Assembly: GCA_023974075.1 (NCBI GenBank)
Contig: JAMFTG010000513.1
Coordinates: forward strand, 1-64,000
Direction of reading: 5' to 3'
Length of the DNA: 64,000 nt
Origin: Chaenocephalus aceratus
Taxonomy: Eukaryota; Chordata; Actinopteri; Perciformes; Channichthyidae
Part shown: positions 1 to 12,700 of the stretch, one piece after another
How the letters are laid out: every line of letters starts with the position of its first letter
Position numbering within the stretch: position 1 is the stretch's first letter
The notes under the pieces: model-generated
Seen by the model: the letters and a program-made list of their open reading frames with translations, nothing else
Told to the model about the DNA's origin: nothing
Databases searched by the model: none
Program-made: the position numbers and the translations under genes

Positions 1-45
<45 letters not shown>

Positions 46-48
46 TGT

Positions 49-81
<33 letters not shown>

Positions 82-149
82 TGTGTTGTGTGTGTGTGTG
101 TGTGTGTGGGTGTGTGTGGTGTGCTGTGTGTGTTGTGTGTGTGTGGTTG

Positions 150-187
<38 letters not shown>

Positions 188-460
188 TGTTGTGTGGTGT
201 GTGGTGGTGTGGGTGTGTGTGTGTGTGTCGTGTGTGTATGTGTGTGTTTGCGTGTGTGTGTGGTGTGTGTGTGTGGTGTGTGTGTGTGTGGTGTGTGTGT
301 GGTGTGTGTGTGTGTGTGTTGTGTGTGTGTGTTTGTGTGTGGTGTGTGTGGGTGTTGTGTGTGTGTGTGTGTGGTGTGTGTTGTGTGTGGTGTGTGTGTG
401 TGTGTGGTGTGTGGGGTGTGTGTGTCTGTGTGTTGTGGTGTGTGTGGTGTGTGTGTGGTG

Positions 461-491
<31 letters not shown>

Positions 492-535
492 ACGGGTGTG
501 TGTGGTGTGTGTGTGGGTGTGTGTGTGTGTGTGTG

Positions 536-574
<39 letters not shown>

Positions 575-630
575 GTTGTGTGTGTTGTGTGTGTGTGTTT
601 GGTGTGTTTGTGGTGTGTGGTGTGTGTGAG
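1..630. repeat. (GT)n microsatellite tract
   Basis: Almost pure GT dinucleotide repeat with scattered GG, TT and single-base interruptions. It runs from the window edge to about 630. On the minus strand it is a (CA)n tract that starts about 20 nt downstream of the splice donor of smpdl3a exon 4. The long Cys/Val-only reading frames it creates are artefacts of the repeat. Confidence 0.97.
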
Positions 631-648
631 ATTAAGAAGACCTGTCAC

Positions 649-745
649 CCTGAGAGAGAGTGAGCAGAGCTTCATTCTGCAGCCACGGCCTCCACAGCTC
701 GGCGGCAGCTCGGTACACGGCGTTAGTGGAGGTCGGCATCTGGTC
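649..745 (-). CDS. smpdl3a: smpdl3a exon 4 (last exon inside the window)
   Basis: The exon is 97 nt, phase 0 to 1, with acceptor TTGTTTAG and donor GTGACAG. It encodes [20 protein letters not shown] and then a segment ending in LTLSQG, the part of the catalytic domain just after [21 protein letters not shown] matches the family's conserved region. The reading frame is clean. The intron after it turns into (CA)n within about 20 nt. Confidence 0.82.
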
Positions 746-3700
746 CTAAACAACCACGCACAGAAAGAGGTCAATATATACGCTTTGCAGCAGATCATTA
801 AACGTCTTCACCTGCCGAGACACTCCGCATGTGCATCAGCATTTAAGATAAGATGAACTTTATTTGGGAAATATTTGCGTTGCACAAAAGACCAGGCATT
901 GGACATAAGAGAAATTAAAATGGGTAGAAATAAACAATTCTAAAAGTAAACATCTAAAAATAGAAATAAAACCGCATTAAAAAGTAGAACATAATGTACA
1001 TGTTGAAATACCAATTGACAGGAAACAATATATAAAAGTAGGATATTATATTTATATGTTATGCCAATAAATATATATAATGCTTTCCTAAAATGCAATA
1101 TTTTTTAACATTTTCTAAATCAAGAATCAGATATTAAAGGGGACCTATCATGCAAAATACACTTTTGTACGTCTTTTATACATGAATATGTGTCCCCGGT
1201 GTTCCAGGGAACTCACCAAGTGTCAAAAACACAACCCTCTCTATTTTCCTCCGTACCCAAATCTCTAAAAAAGGGGCTGCAACGGATCTGATACAGACTG
1301 ATCCAGATTTGAACACTTCTGTGACGTCACAGAAGTGGCGCTACGGCTATTGGGCCAACTCCACCAATCAGGAGGAGACAGCCACGGACATTGCCGTTCG
1401 AAAGCGCTGGAGACGCTTGTAGTACGTATGCCAGGCCTGTAGGTGGTGCTGTTCTCGCAGAATCAGCCCGTGCAAAGACCGTGTTAAATTGAGCGAAATG
1501 AGGAATGGCTAAAATGCATGATCTGTTTGGTATTTTGAAAAATAAAAAGTATAAATATGCCTTATATAGGCATGGTCCTACACTATATTATTCAAATATA
1601 GCATGATAGGTCCACTTTAAGTTTTGACTGATATCAATTCGCAAATATTAACATTAGATGGAAATAAGATGTCGAAAAGAACACACTCTCACATATAGAT
1701 TACATATTTGCCTTAAAATGCTCAAATTTGAAGATATGTTCATTTAATTTCACAACAAAAGGCATAAAACAAATTGATTAAGTGACTGAGTATTAGAAAA
1801 GCCTTCCGCCTTCCTCCTTCACTCCAATTCTGTAAAATAATGGTGGAAACTGAGTAAAAAGCGATAACGAGTAACACTTTAGGCTAAACTCATACTGTAC
1901 GATGCTATATCCATATACACATCCTCCTTTTAACATTGCGTGCCGTAAGAAGATCTTAAATCTAAGTTACCTTAGATTTAGATGTATCGAATATATCATA
2001 TTCCAATTACTTGTATATAGACTCTCCTTGCACTGTTCTATTTTATTTGTATTTACTTTACTTGCACTATTTTATCTATTTTATCTGTTGTATTGTGTTG
2101 CGCTGTTGGAGGAGCCTGTGACCTAATATTTTAATCGACATATCTTCACTGTAGCTAATCTTGAATATAGGCACATTTCCACTACAGGGTTTTAGCGTGG
2201 CTCGGCTCGGCTCGGCTCGCTCTTTTATGCTTTTCCACTAGGGGTAATACCGTCTCACTGGTACTTTTTTAGAACCACCTCAGTCTTGGTTCCAAGCGAG
2301 CTGAAAATATGCTTAGCTAGTGACGTAAAACACTGCCGACCACTGATTGGTCAGAGAGAATCGTCACAATTATTGCGCAAGACAGTCCCCAAGCGTCGCA
2401 TAAGCACCATTTTCAAAAACAGACGAGCTACCGTCATCAAGTATTTCTAATTTCAACAACGTACGAGGTACAGACGTTCCTCCAGTGTAGAGAAAGAAAA
2501 AAAAGCTGAAGAGTCAGACCGTCAAGGAACACAATGGCCGGAGTGGTTCCAGTAGGAAAACATGCCTACACTGCACGGTTACTATAGTTACTACCCACGT
2601 TACTAACTGTAATGGAAATGCAGCTTAAAGTGAGCCGAGCAAAGGTGAACCAAGCCGCGCTGAAACCTGAGGTCGAAATGCGGCTAAAGATACCTGCGGC
2701 CAGTAGTCGTGGTTTCCCAGCGCGGGGGTAGACGGCGATGTTGGGGAAGTGTTGTCTGATCGTCTCCGTCATGTTCTCGATCACCTGGACCACCAGGTCT
2801 GTGGAGAGCTCGCCTGCAGGGACGTGAGGGGGACTGTCTCTGGGGGACAGGAGGGACACATATCGATTATTATTTATTTATTAACACTATAAGCCCACAA
2901 GTAGATGAGCCACCAGAATAAGAATAGGTTTGGGAGATTTATTTGAATATACAAGAATACCAAATTCTTATTATTTGTATAAACCACATATTGGGAATAT
3001 AGGATGAAAATACATTACAATACAATATATGCAGATCAATAACATTTAGACTGATAGAAATAAAGTATAATATAAGGATTCAGGTGCTTTCAAGACTGAT
3101 ATGTCTTTGTTGAGAAAACCCTGATTTCTCGACACATATTGCAGATATATCCTGATCCCACAGCGCAGTGCATTTCCTACTCAAGTGAAAAGGCAAAGTC
3201 ATGCTACAGAGCTCAAAGAAATCTGTCTGCACAGTAGCTTAAACTTGCAAAGACCCCCTGGGGTGAAGTATTAAGTGTTTTCTTAAGTATGTTAATAAGC
3301 CTTTATGAATTCCTGGATTTCAGTGTGTCCGGTGCCTTGCTCAAGGGCACCACGGCAGGACAGGAGGTGAACTGGGACCTCTCAAAGTAGCAGTCCACAC
3401 TCCATATTTTAGGTCTGGTCGGGGACTTGAACCGGCGACCCTACGGCTCCCGGTTCAAGCATCTACTGACTGAGCCACTGCCGGACAACACATGCACATT
3501 TATTGGCTAGCGCTCCAACACATTGTACATGATAGGCTAAGGGGCGGGACGGGACATCACTAAGCGGTTGACCAATCAGAACAGAGCCGGCCAGCTAACC
3601 AATCAGAGCAGACTGGGCTCTGGTTTCAGACGGAGGGTGAAAAGAGGTGCTGCAGCACAGGCAGTATGAGAACAATAAAGAGCTTTTTGAACATTAAAGC

Positions 3701-6700
3701 ATGGAGACACTACATAGTGATATACACCTGAACATCAGCAGGAGAGGACTCTTTAAAGTAGAGACACTACATACTGATATACACCTGAACATCAGCAGGA
3801 GAGGACTCTTTAAAGTAGAGACACTACATACTGATATACACCTGAACATCAGCAGGAGAGGACTCTTTAAAGTAGAGACACTACATAGTGATATACACCT
3901 GAACATGAGCAGGAGAGGACTCTTTAAAGTAGAGACACTACATACTGATATACACCTGAACATCAGCAGGAGAGGACTCTTTAAAGTAGAGACACTACAT
4001 ACTGATATACACCTGAACATCAGCATGAGAGGACTCTTTAAAGTAGAGACACTACATACTGATATACACCTGAACATCAGCAGGAGAGGACTCTTTAAAG
4101 TAGAGACACTACATACTGATATACACCTGAACATCAGCAGGAGAGGGACTCTTTAAAGTAGATACACTACATACTGATAGACACCTGAACATCAGCAGGA
4201 GAGGACTCTTTAAAGTAGAGACACTACATACTGATATACACCTGAAACATCAGCGAGGAGAGGACTCTTTAAAGTAGAGGACACTACATACTGATATACA
4301 CCTGAACATCAGCGGGAGAGGACTCTTTAAAGTAGAGACACTACATACTGATATACACCTGAACATCAGCAGGAGAGGACTCTTTAAAGTAGAGACACTA
4401 CATACTGATATACACCTGAACATCAGCAGGAGAGGACTCTTTAAAGTAGAGACACTACATACTGATATACACCTGAACATCAGCAGGAGAGGACTCTTTA
4501 AAGTAGAGACACTACATACTGATATACACCTGAACATCAGCAGGAGAGGACTCTTTAAAGTAGAGACACTACATACTGATATACACCTGAACATCAGCAG
4601 GAGAGGACTCTTTAAAGTAGAGACACTACATACTGATAGACACCTGAAATCAGCAGGAGAGGACTCTTTAAAGTAGAGACACTACATACTGATATACACC
4701 TGAACATCAGCAGGAGAGGACTCTTTAAAGTAGAGACACTACATACTGATATACACCTGAACATCAGCGGGAGAGGACTCTTTAAAGTAGAGACACTACA
4801 AACTGTTTGTTTGTAGCCTTTATTTAACCAGGTGAAAGCCCCTTGAGATCAAAAGATCTCTTTTGCAAGGGTGACATGCAGGACATTAGTTATACATGTA
4901 ACATAAAAACAACACTAAGGAAGACATACAACATAATGTACAGGGTACAGTTTACAAACTCTATTCACAGTGACAGGTACCATGAGTATCAAACAGCATG
5001 TCACCCAGCCGAGTTTCAGAGTGATGCAGGGGAACCAAAGTGCTCAGTTTTTAAACATGTTTCAGACTGTTCCAAGTTAGTGGAGCTGCTCATCTAAAAG
5101 CTTTCTTCCCTAAGACAGTCCTAGCACTTGGCACATTTAATAAAACATCATCATGAGATCTCAGGCAATACGTACTTTCAATTCGTCGAGAGATCAGCGA
5201 GCAGATATAAGAAGGTAGTTTACCCAACATGGCTTTAGTAGATGAACATGTGCCAGTTACTGAGCCTCCGTACAGTTAGTGAAGGCAGACCTGCCTCGGC
5301 ATACAGGGTACAGTGATGAGTAAGTGCTTTACAGTTAGTAACAAATCTCAGTGCACTGTGATACGCAGCATCTAACTTTTCCAGGCAATTGGCCGGTGCA
5401 TTCATATATATCAAATCACCATAGTCCAGCACAGGTAAAAAGGTCACAGAGCCTTTTCCTGGCCTCAAGCGAGAAACAGGACTTGTTCCTGTAGAAGAAC
5501 CCTAGCCTAACCCTCAGCTTTTTAAGCAGATTAGTGACATGAAGTTTAAAAGAGAGACAATCATCAAGCCAGATACCAAGGTATTTGTAACAGGCAACAA
5601 CTTCAAGTGTTGTTCCTTGCGTAGTTACAATATCTAAAACAGGCTCTGGTGTCTTTTTAGCTTTTGAAAAGAGCATTACCTTGGTTTTATCAACATTTAA
5701 AAGAAGCTTTAGTTCAGAGAGCTGAGTCTGAATAGTGTTAAAAACAGCCTTTAATTTAACAACAGCCTCTTTAATGGAGGGACCTGCACAATACATCACA
5801 GTATCATCCGCATAAAAATGTAAAGTAGCTTCATCCACATTATCACCTACGCTGTTAATATATATGGAGAATAAAAGTGGTCCTAAAACAGAACCTTGTG
5901 GTACACCATTAGAAATGTTTAACCACTCAGAAGACAGCCCATCAAACTGAACACATTGGGACCTTTCAGAGAGGCAGTTCACAAACCACCCACTGCAAGG
6001 CTGGATATGCCAATACTGAGTAGCCTCTGCTTTAAATGCGATGATCGACGGTTGTCAAACGCTTTGGAAAGGTCAATAAACAGAGCTGCACAACTCTGCT
6101 TATTATCTAAAATACTAGTAATGTCATTCACCACTTTCATTGTGGCAGTGATGGTGCTGTGTTTCTTTCTGAAGCCTGACTGATGTTTAGACAGGATGTC
6201 ATTTGTACATAAAAAACTCCTTTACCTGTTCACTCACAAGTTGTTCGAGCACCTTAGCCAGAACTGACAACTTAAGGCCCTGACACACCAACCCGATTTT
6301 GGGAGTCAGAGGCCGTCAGAGGCTGTCGGGCATTCGCGGCGCCGTAGTCAGGTTGGTGTGTCCCGCACCGTCGACCGTGACACGCCTTATTTGGACTGCC
6401 AGACCCGATGCATGGCCGATTCAACATGTTGAATCGGCCATGCATCGGGTCTGGCAGTCGGACCAAATAATCACTCTGATTGGCTGTTCAGCTAGCAAAT
6501 CAGTGCATGAGAAGCGAAGCGGAAGTGAGGGACGTAAACAAACTATTTAAGAAGGCACACACAGACTGCTATTCATTTTCATCTCATCATGGCGATCTGG
6601 AATGATGCAAACGAAGACCTGCTCATCACCTTGATCCAGGAGAGGCCAGCTCTGTATGATATTACGGAGAAAAGATACTTCTTCTTCTTCTCTGTCTTCC

Positions 6701-9700
6701 GGTTGTTGCCTCTTTTGAATGACGAATACACACTACCGCCGCCTGCTGGTAAGGAGAGTTATTGCCACTCACGCACTGAAGTCGGTGCGGTGTGTTCCCG
6801 TGCGACACATGGCCAAAACGCAGGAGAACACGGCCAGGCAACAGCCGACTTCAGCGTCGGCTAGTCCTCTGGTGACTGCTTGGTGTGTCAGGGCCTTTAG
6901 AGATTGGCCTATAGTTATTTAAAATAGTTGCCTCCCCTCCTTTCAGTAAAGGCAAGACATAAGCAGACTTCCATACTTTTGGAATTGTGTTCGTGCTGAG
7001 GGAGAGGTTAAAAAGAGAAGTAAGAGGTGGAGCAATAAAGTCTGCAGCTATCTTTAAAAAGAAAGGTTCTACGTTGTCCGGGCCAGCCGGTTTCCTAGGA
7101 TCTAGCTTAGATAAGGCTTCATGAACAACATTGACAGTAAAAGGAGTAAAACTGAAAGGGTTTTCCAGACCACGTTGTTCAGAGTCACATACTGTAGTGT
7201 TTACAGAAGCAGAGTTAGTGACAGAATCAAATAGAGAACCACAGGACACAAAATGCTCATTAAAGCAATTGAGCATAGAGGCCCTGTCCGATATAGAGCC
7301 AGATGCTGTGGTGAGGCACGGAGGTAGCTCATTACGGATCTCACCGGTGGATATCGATTTTATTGCTTTCCAAAATTTCCTAGGATTATTTAGGTTTTCT
7401 GTGGTAACTGACAAATAGTACTTCGACTTTGCACTTTTGACATTTGAAGTGAAGCTATTACTTGGCTGCCTAAAACTCAGCCACTCTATCTCTGAGCCTG
7501 ATTGCCTAGCCTTTGCCCAGGCCTTGTTTCTCTCATGAAGGAGACTAGACAGCTCAGCAGAAAACCAAGGATTGTCTCGTCCCTTTACTCTAGATTTACA
7601 CATGGATGCATGTCTATCAATGATCTCCATAAAACCAAGATAAAAATAAGACCATGCGGTTTCTACATCAGCACACAGATCGATTTTACCCCAATCAAAC
7701 CCAAACAGATCATGCATAAAACCCTGCTCCACAAAATGTTTTATGTCTCTCTTGATGATAATGCGAGGTTTAACCTTTTGGACCTTAGTGTCCCTAATTG
7801 TGGCTACAACACAGTGATCGCTCAGATCATTTGCAAATACTCCCACAGATAAGTATTTATAGGGAGCATTAGTTAAAATGAGATCAATTAGGGAGGATTT
7901 ATTAGGGGACTTAATATTAGGGCGAGTAGGACTGTCCACAATCTGAGTAACATTCAATGAGATACAAAGGTTTTTAAAATCCTCTGACACTGCAGTTAAC
8001 CAGTCCCAGTTAAAATCTCCAAATAGCACTATTTCCTTGTAGTCTAGTTGTGATAAAAGATTAGCTAGTGAAGACAAGGAGTCTTTGACAGCTGAGGGGG
8101 GTCTGTAGCAGCCCACCACCATGACCTGTTGACCCTTTGCCACTTCTATATTTAAGGCTAAAAATTCGAATTGCTTACTGATGGATTTGGAAACTAATGT
8201 GGATACACTGAACTTATTCTTAACATAAATTGCAACGCCACCACCTTTATTAGGCCGGTCGGTACCATACACATTAAAACCATTTAAGGCAATGTCAGAG
8301 GCCAAAATTGACTTGTTTAGCCATGTTTCAGATAAGACAATGACGTCAGCGTCAGTCGAGCTCACCCAGATACGGACAAAATCTAGTTTACCTAACAGAC
8401 TGCGCACATTCAAGTGGATGAAACCCAACCCAGACCTAGCTTTAAAATCAGCAGGAGTAGCGATCTGACTATTACTACTGGGCGGACCAGGGTTAGGTTG
8501 TACATTTCCTGACAGTAAAAAAAACAAAACAAAACAGGCATCTTTTCCTCTTAACGACACACATACACCGTCATCTACTTTAGAATCACCGGAAAAGTCT
8601 GCGAGAGTGTGATTAGAGCTTAAGAAGCAGTCCTGAAGAACCATCATCGCAGGAAAATAAAAAAGAAAAACATATTTTGTCGAGCAGATTGTCTGTGACA
8701 AGGCAACCGGTAATTGTTTGAGCAACACATCCGAACCTTTGCAGGGGATGCCCACTGCGGGTGGCAGAACAGACCTGAGTCCAGTAGTCTTCTCAGAATG
8801 ACTAGAGATCTTCTCATAGTCCAAAACAGTTAACAGGCACAGCAGAATCCTGATATGGGCCATTTTCCAAGACCAGCACACAGTATCCGCGATGTTCCTG
8901 GAGCAAAATCAGCACAGCAGCAAAGGACAGGCGAAAACAGCAGCGTGGAAGCGCTCCGGTCCCTCCGTGGTATCCCCGAGGTGAAAACAGGCCTCTGCAA
9001 CAGCAGACCCAGGACAGGTGGAAAGCAGGCCCCAGCGGTGGTAAAATCCTCCTGCGTACAGCAGCACACGCCCGGTGGAAGCAGGCCAAGCCCGAAGCGT
9101 GGATCCACTCCGTCTCTCCGCGACGACTCCGGGGTAAAAACCTCTCCAGTACAGCCTCTACAGGTGGGAGCAGGCCTCCGTAGATCGCAGATCGCAGGCA
9201 GAAAAACAGGTGTGTGTGTTTCTCTCTCTCAGGTGTGATATACACCTGAACATCAGCAGGAGAGGACTCTTTAAAGTAGAGACACTACATACTGATATAC
9301 ACCTGAACATCAGCAGGAGAGGACTCTTTAAAGTAGAGACACTACATACTGATATACACCTGAACATCAGCAGGAGAGGACTCTTTAAAGTAGAGACACT
9401 ACATACTGTATATGCACCTGAACATCAGCAGGAGAGGACTCTTTAAAGTAGAGACACTACATACTGATATACACCTGAACATCAGCAGGAGAGGACTCTT
9501 TAAAGTAGAGACACTCAGGGTTCATACACTTTTCCATGACTTCTCAATGACCTTTACCTAATTTTCCATGACCAAACAAAAATTCCCACTGAAAATGGTT
9601 TCTTTTAACATGGAACAGGAAATAAGGTCTGCATATGAAACATGTAGTGCCTATCTAAAACAAATCAAATAGTAGGCTTACTAGCTTCTCCACGCTGAAG

Positions 9701-12700
9701 CAACTGTAGTCAGGGATGCAAAGTCATCAGGTATGAAAGAGGTGACAAGGATCCGACCCCCAACCCCACGGAATATCGGCTTTAAAATGAGGAATAACAG
9801 GATTGTAGCAGTCAGAACAACTAAAGCAGCAGTTAATAATAACAGAAACGCCAAAGAGTCACATCTAATAGAAATATATAAAAGCATTTATTTTAATTGT
9901 GTAGCAGTCAGTTTATAATTCTGGCAGCACTGTTGAGCATTTTGAAAATGTATTGTCATGCCTCTGTGCAAAGCTTAAGCCTTTCTTTATAGCCACTGGT
10001 GTAAAGTAACTAAGTTCATAAACTCAACAAGTACTATACGGGGGTACAGTTTTGAGATACTTGTACTTTATCAAGTATTTCAATGTTTTGCTACTTTGTA
10101 CTTCTACTCCACTACAGCTCAGAGGTACATGGTGTACTTCGACTCCACTACAGTTCAGAGGTACATGGTGTACTTCTACTCACTACAGTTCAGAGGTACA
10201 TGGTTGTACTTCGACTCCACTACAGTTCAGAGGTACATGGTGTACTTCTACTCACTACAGTTCAGAGGTACATGGTTGTACTTCTACTCACTACAGTTCA
10301 GCGGTACATGGTGTACTTCTACTCCACTACAGTTCAGAGGTACATGGTGTACTTCTCCTCTGCAAGCTTTTTTGATGACTTTACTGAACTGCTGTCTATA
10401 GTGTGTATTGACTTTGACCGTCTAGTCATTGTTGGTGATTTTAACATCCATGTTGACAACCCCCAGGACAGAGGGGCAAAAGAACTGTTTTGTGTTCCTG
10501 ATAGCTATGGACTGACTCAGCATGTGACGGAGCCCACGCACAATAAGGGGCGCACTCTGGACTTACTTATCTCAAAGGGTCTGAAAATCTCTAAGGTTCT
10601 GGTGACTGATGTTGCACTCTCTGACCATTCCTGTGTTTTCTTTGAGAGCTCTATTTCTGTTCACACAAGTGTTCAAAAAGAGGTAACCACAAAGCGATAT
10701 TTAACTGAAAATACTAGGGAAATGTCTACTCAGAATTTTTCTTCCACACTTGCCCCTGCTAACACCTCAGTAAATGAGCTAGTAGATCATTATAATTCAA
10801 AAATTAAAAATGTTATAGATGCCATTGCTCCAACTAAGGTAAAGGAAGTGACTGGGAAGAAAATATCTCCATGGAGAAAGGCCATGACCGTTAGAGCAGA
10901 AAAAAGAGAATGTCGAAAAGCGGAACGCAGGTGGCGAAAAACAAATCTCCAGGTTCACTTTGAAATCTATAAAGAGAGACTTGGCCTTTATAATTTGGAA
11001 TTGAAAAACGCACGACAATCGTTCTTCTCTGACATCATTACCAAAAACAAAAACAACGCACGTGCCTTGTTTGCTACCGTCGACAGACTAACTAACCCCC
11101 CAGTGCCAGTAGCCTCTGAATTTCTATCCACCAGGGCGTGCAATGACTTTGCCTTCTTCACTGACAACATTCAGAAAATCAGACACGCAGTCAGTGTCTC
11201 TGCATCAGGAACAGCACATGTGTTGTCTCTGTGTCCACTTAACATCAATTCAAACACCATGACACAATTCCATCAGATTAATGATAAAAACCTAGAGGAC
11301 ATTATACAACTTCTGAAATCCTCCTCCTGCTGCCTTGATATTATTCCAACAGGATTTTTCAAAGATGTTTTGCCTTGCATGGCCTCAGATCTACTTTATA
11401 TAGTAAACAAATCTCTTCACTCAGGTATTTTTCCACAGGCCCAGAAAACTGCAGTCATTAAACCACTCTTAAAAAAGAATAATCTAGATGCTTCAGTAAT
11501 GAACAATTACAGGCCCATATCAAACCTGCCATTTCTAGGTAAGATCATTGAAAAAGTGGTTTTTCAACAGTTGAGTAATTTCTTGCATTTAAATAACTGT
11601 TTCGATGTGTTCCAGTCAGGCTTTCGTCCAAACCACAGCACTGAGACTGCTCTTGTAAAGGTCTTTAATGACATCCACTTAAACACAGACAGTGGCAGAA
11701 CTTCAGTGTTAGTATTATTAGATCTCAGTGCTGCGTTTGACACGGTTGACCACAGCATATTACTAGACCGACTGGAAAACTGGGTGGGACTTTCAGAAAC
11801 AGTTCTAAATTGGTTTGAATCCTACTTAAAGGACAGAAACAACTTTGTTTCTATCGGTAAATACACATCTGAGTTGACAAATATGACATGTGGGGTTCCT
11901 CAAGGCTCCATCTTGGGGCCTCTTCTCTTTAACGTCTACATGCTACCACTGGCTCAGATAATGAAGAACAACAAAATAAGTTACCATAGCTATGCAGATG
12001 ACACACACATTTACGTAACAATTTCACCAGGAGACTATGCTCCAATTCAAACACTGAGTAAGTGCATTAAACAAATCAATGACTGGATGTGTCAGAACTT
12101 TCTCCAATTAAACAAAGATAAAAGGTGAACTTCTATCGCTGCACCATTGAGAGCATCCTGACCAGCTGTATCACAGCCTGGTATGGGAACTGCACAATGC
12201 TCAACAGGAAGGCATTGCAGAGGGTGACGGAAATCGCCCAACGCATCATCGGTGTCCCACTCCCTGCCATCGAGGACATCCAGGGGATACGGTGTTTGCA
12301 GAGGGCGCACAACATCTTCAAAGACAACTCTCATCCTGCAAACTATCTGTTTGTCCTCCTACCCTCGGGGAGGCGCCTCAGGAGCCTCCGGTCCAAGACC
12401 AGCAGGTTCAGGGTCAGCTTCTTCCACAGGGCTGTTACCCTGCTGAACTCTGCCCGCTGATAGACTCATGCCCATACTCACCACCCACCCGTTTATATAT
12501 TTGACTGTCAATGCCGTTTACACTGTATATATATTCATCTGTTTATAGCCTATTTATAATTATTCTATTAATAAAAAGTCCATGTATAATTATTGTCATT
12601 ATGTAGACTCCTGCACTGCTATTTTGCATACTTCTGGTCAGATGCCTAAACTTACATTTCGTCACTAGTACATGTACTATGTAATGACAATAAAGTTAAA

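Larger units (their letters stand above)
4801..9237 (-). mobile_element. Non-LTR retrotransposon (LINE, CR1/L2/Rex1 group), near complete but disrupted
   Basis: A minus-strand LINE inserted into the 57-bp array. From its 5' end (right): a GC-rich leader; a long reading frame with a 2A-like motif; an apurinic endonuclease domain; then reverse transcriptase ([30 protein letters not shown]); and a C-terminal part. The 3' end reads ACCTGGTTAAATAAAGG, a typical tail of the L2/CR1 group. The coding frame is broken by a Harbinger-like element at 6275-6896 and by further frame changes near 5420-5470, so the copy is dead. Clade assignment within the group is uncertain. Confidence 0.85.

Noticed and set aside
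2..856. Long Cys/Val reading frames on the plus strand
   Set aside because: They are the translation of the GT repeat. The last part overlaps smpdl3a exon 4 on the opposite strand.
2566..2859. A single-exon 97-residue gene
   Set aside because: Most of it is smpdl3a exon 3 read through the frameshift and into the adjoining MITE.
3694..4594. Repeat-encoded proteins on both strands of the 57-bp arrays
   Set aside because: Open frames follow from a unit length divisible by three; there is no promoter, splice context or conserved start. Kept only as an observation.
3700..4800. CRISPR-like array
   Set aside because: The repeats are directly adjacent with no unique spacers, and the genome is a vertebrate.
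4801..9237. Endogenous retrovirus as the source of the reverse transcriptase
   Set aside because: No LTRs, gag or integrase. The endonuclease is of the AP type and the 3' end is LINE-like, so it is a non-LTR element.
10083..12128. A 681-residue host gene
   Set aside because: It is an L2 endonuclease/reverse transcriptase fused by chance to minisatellite sequence at its start.
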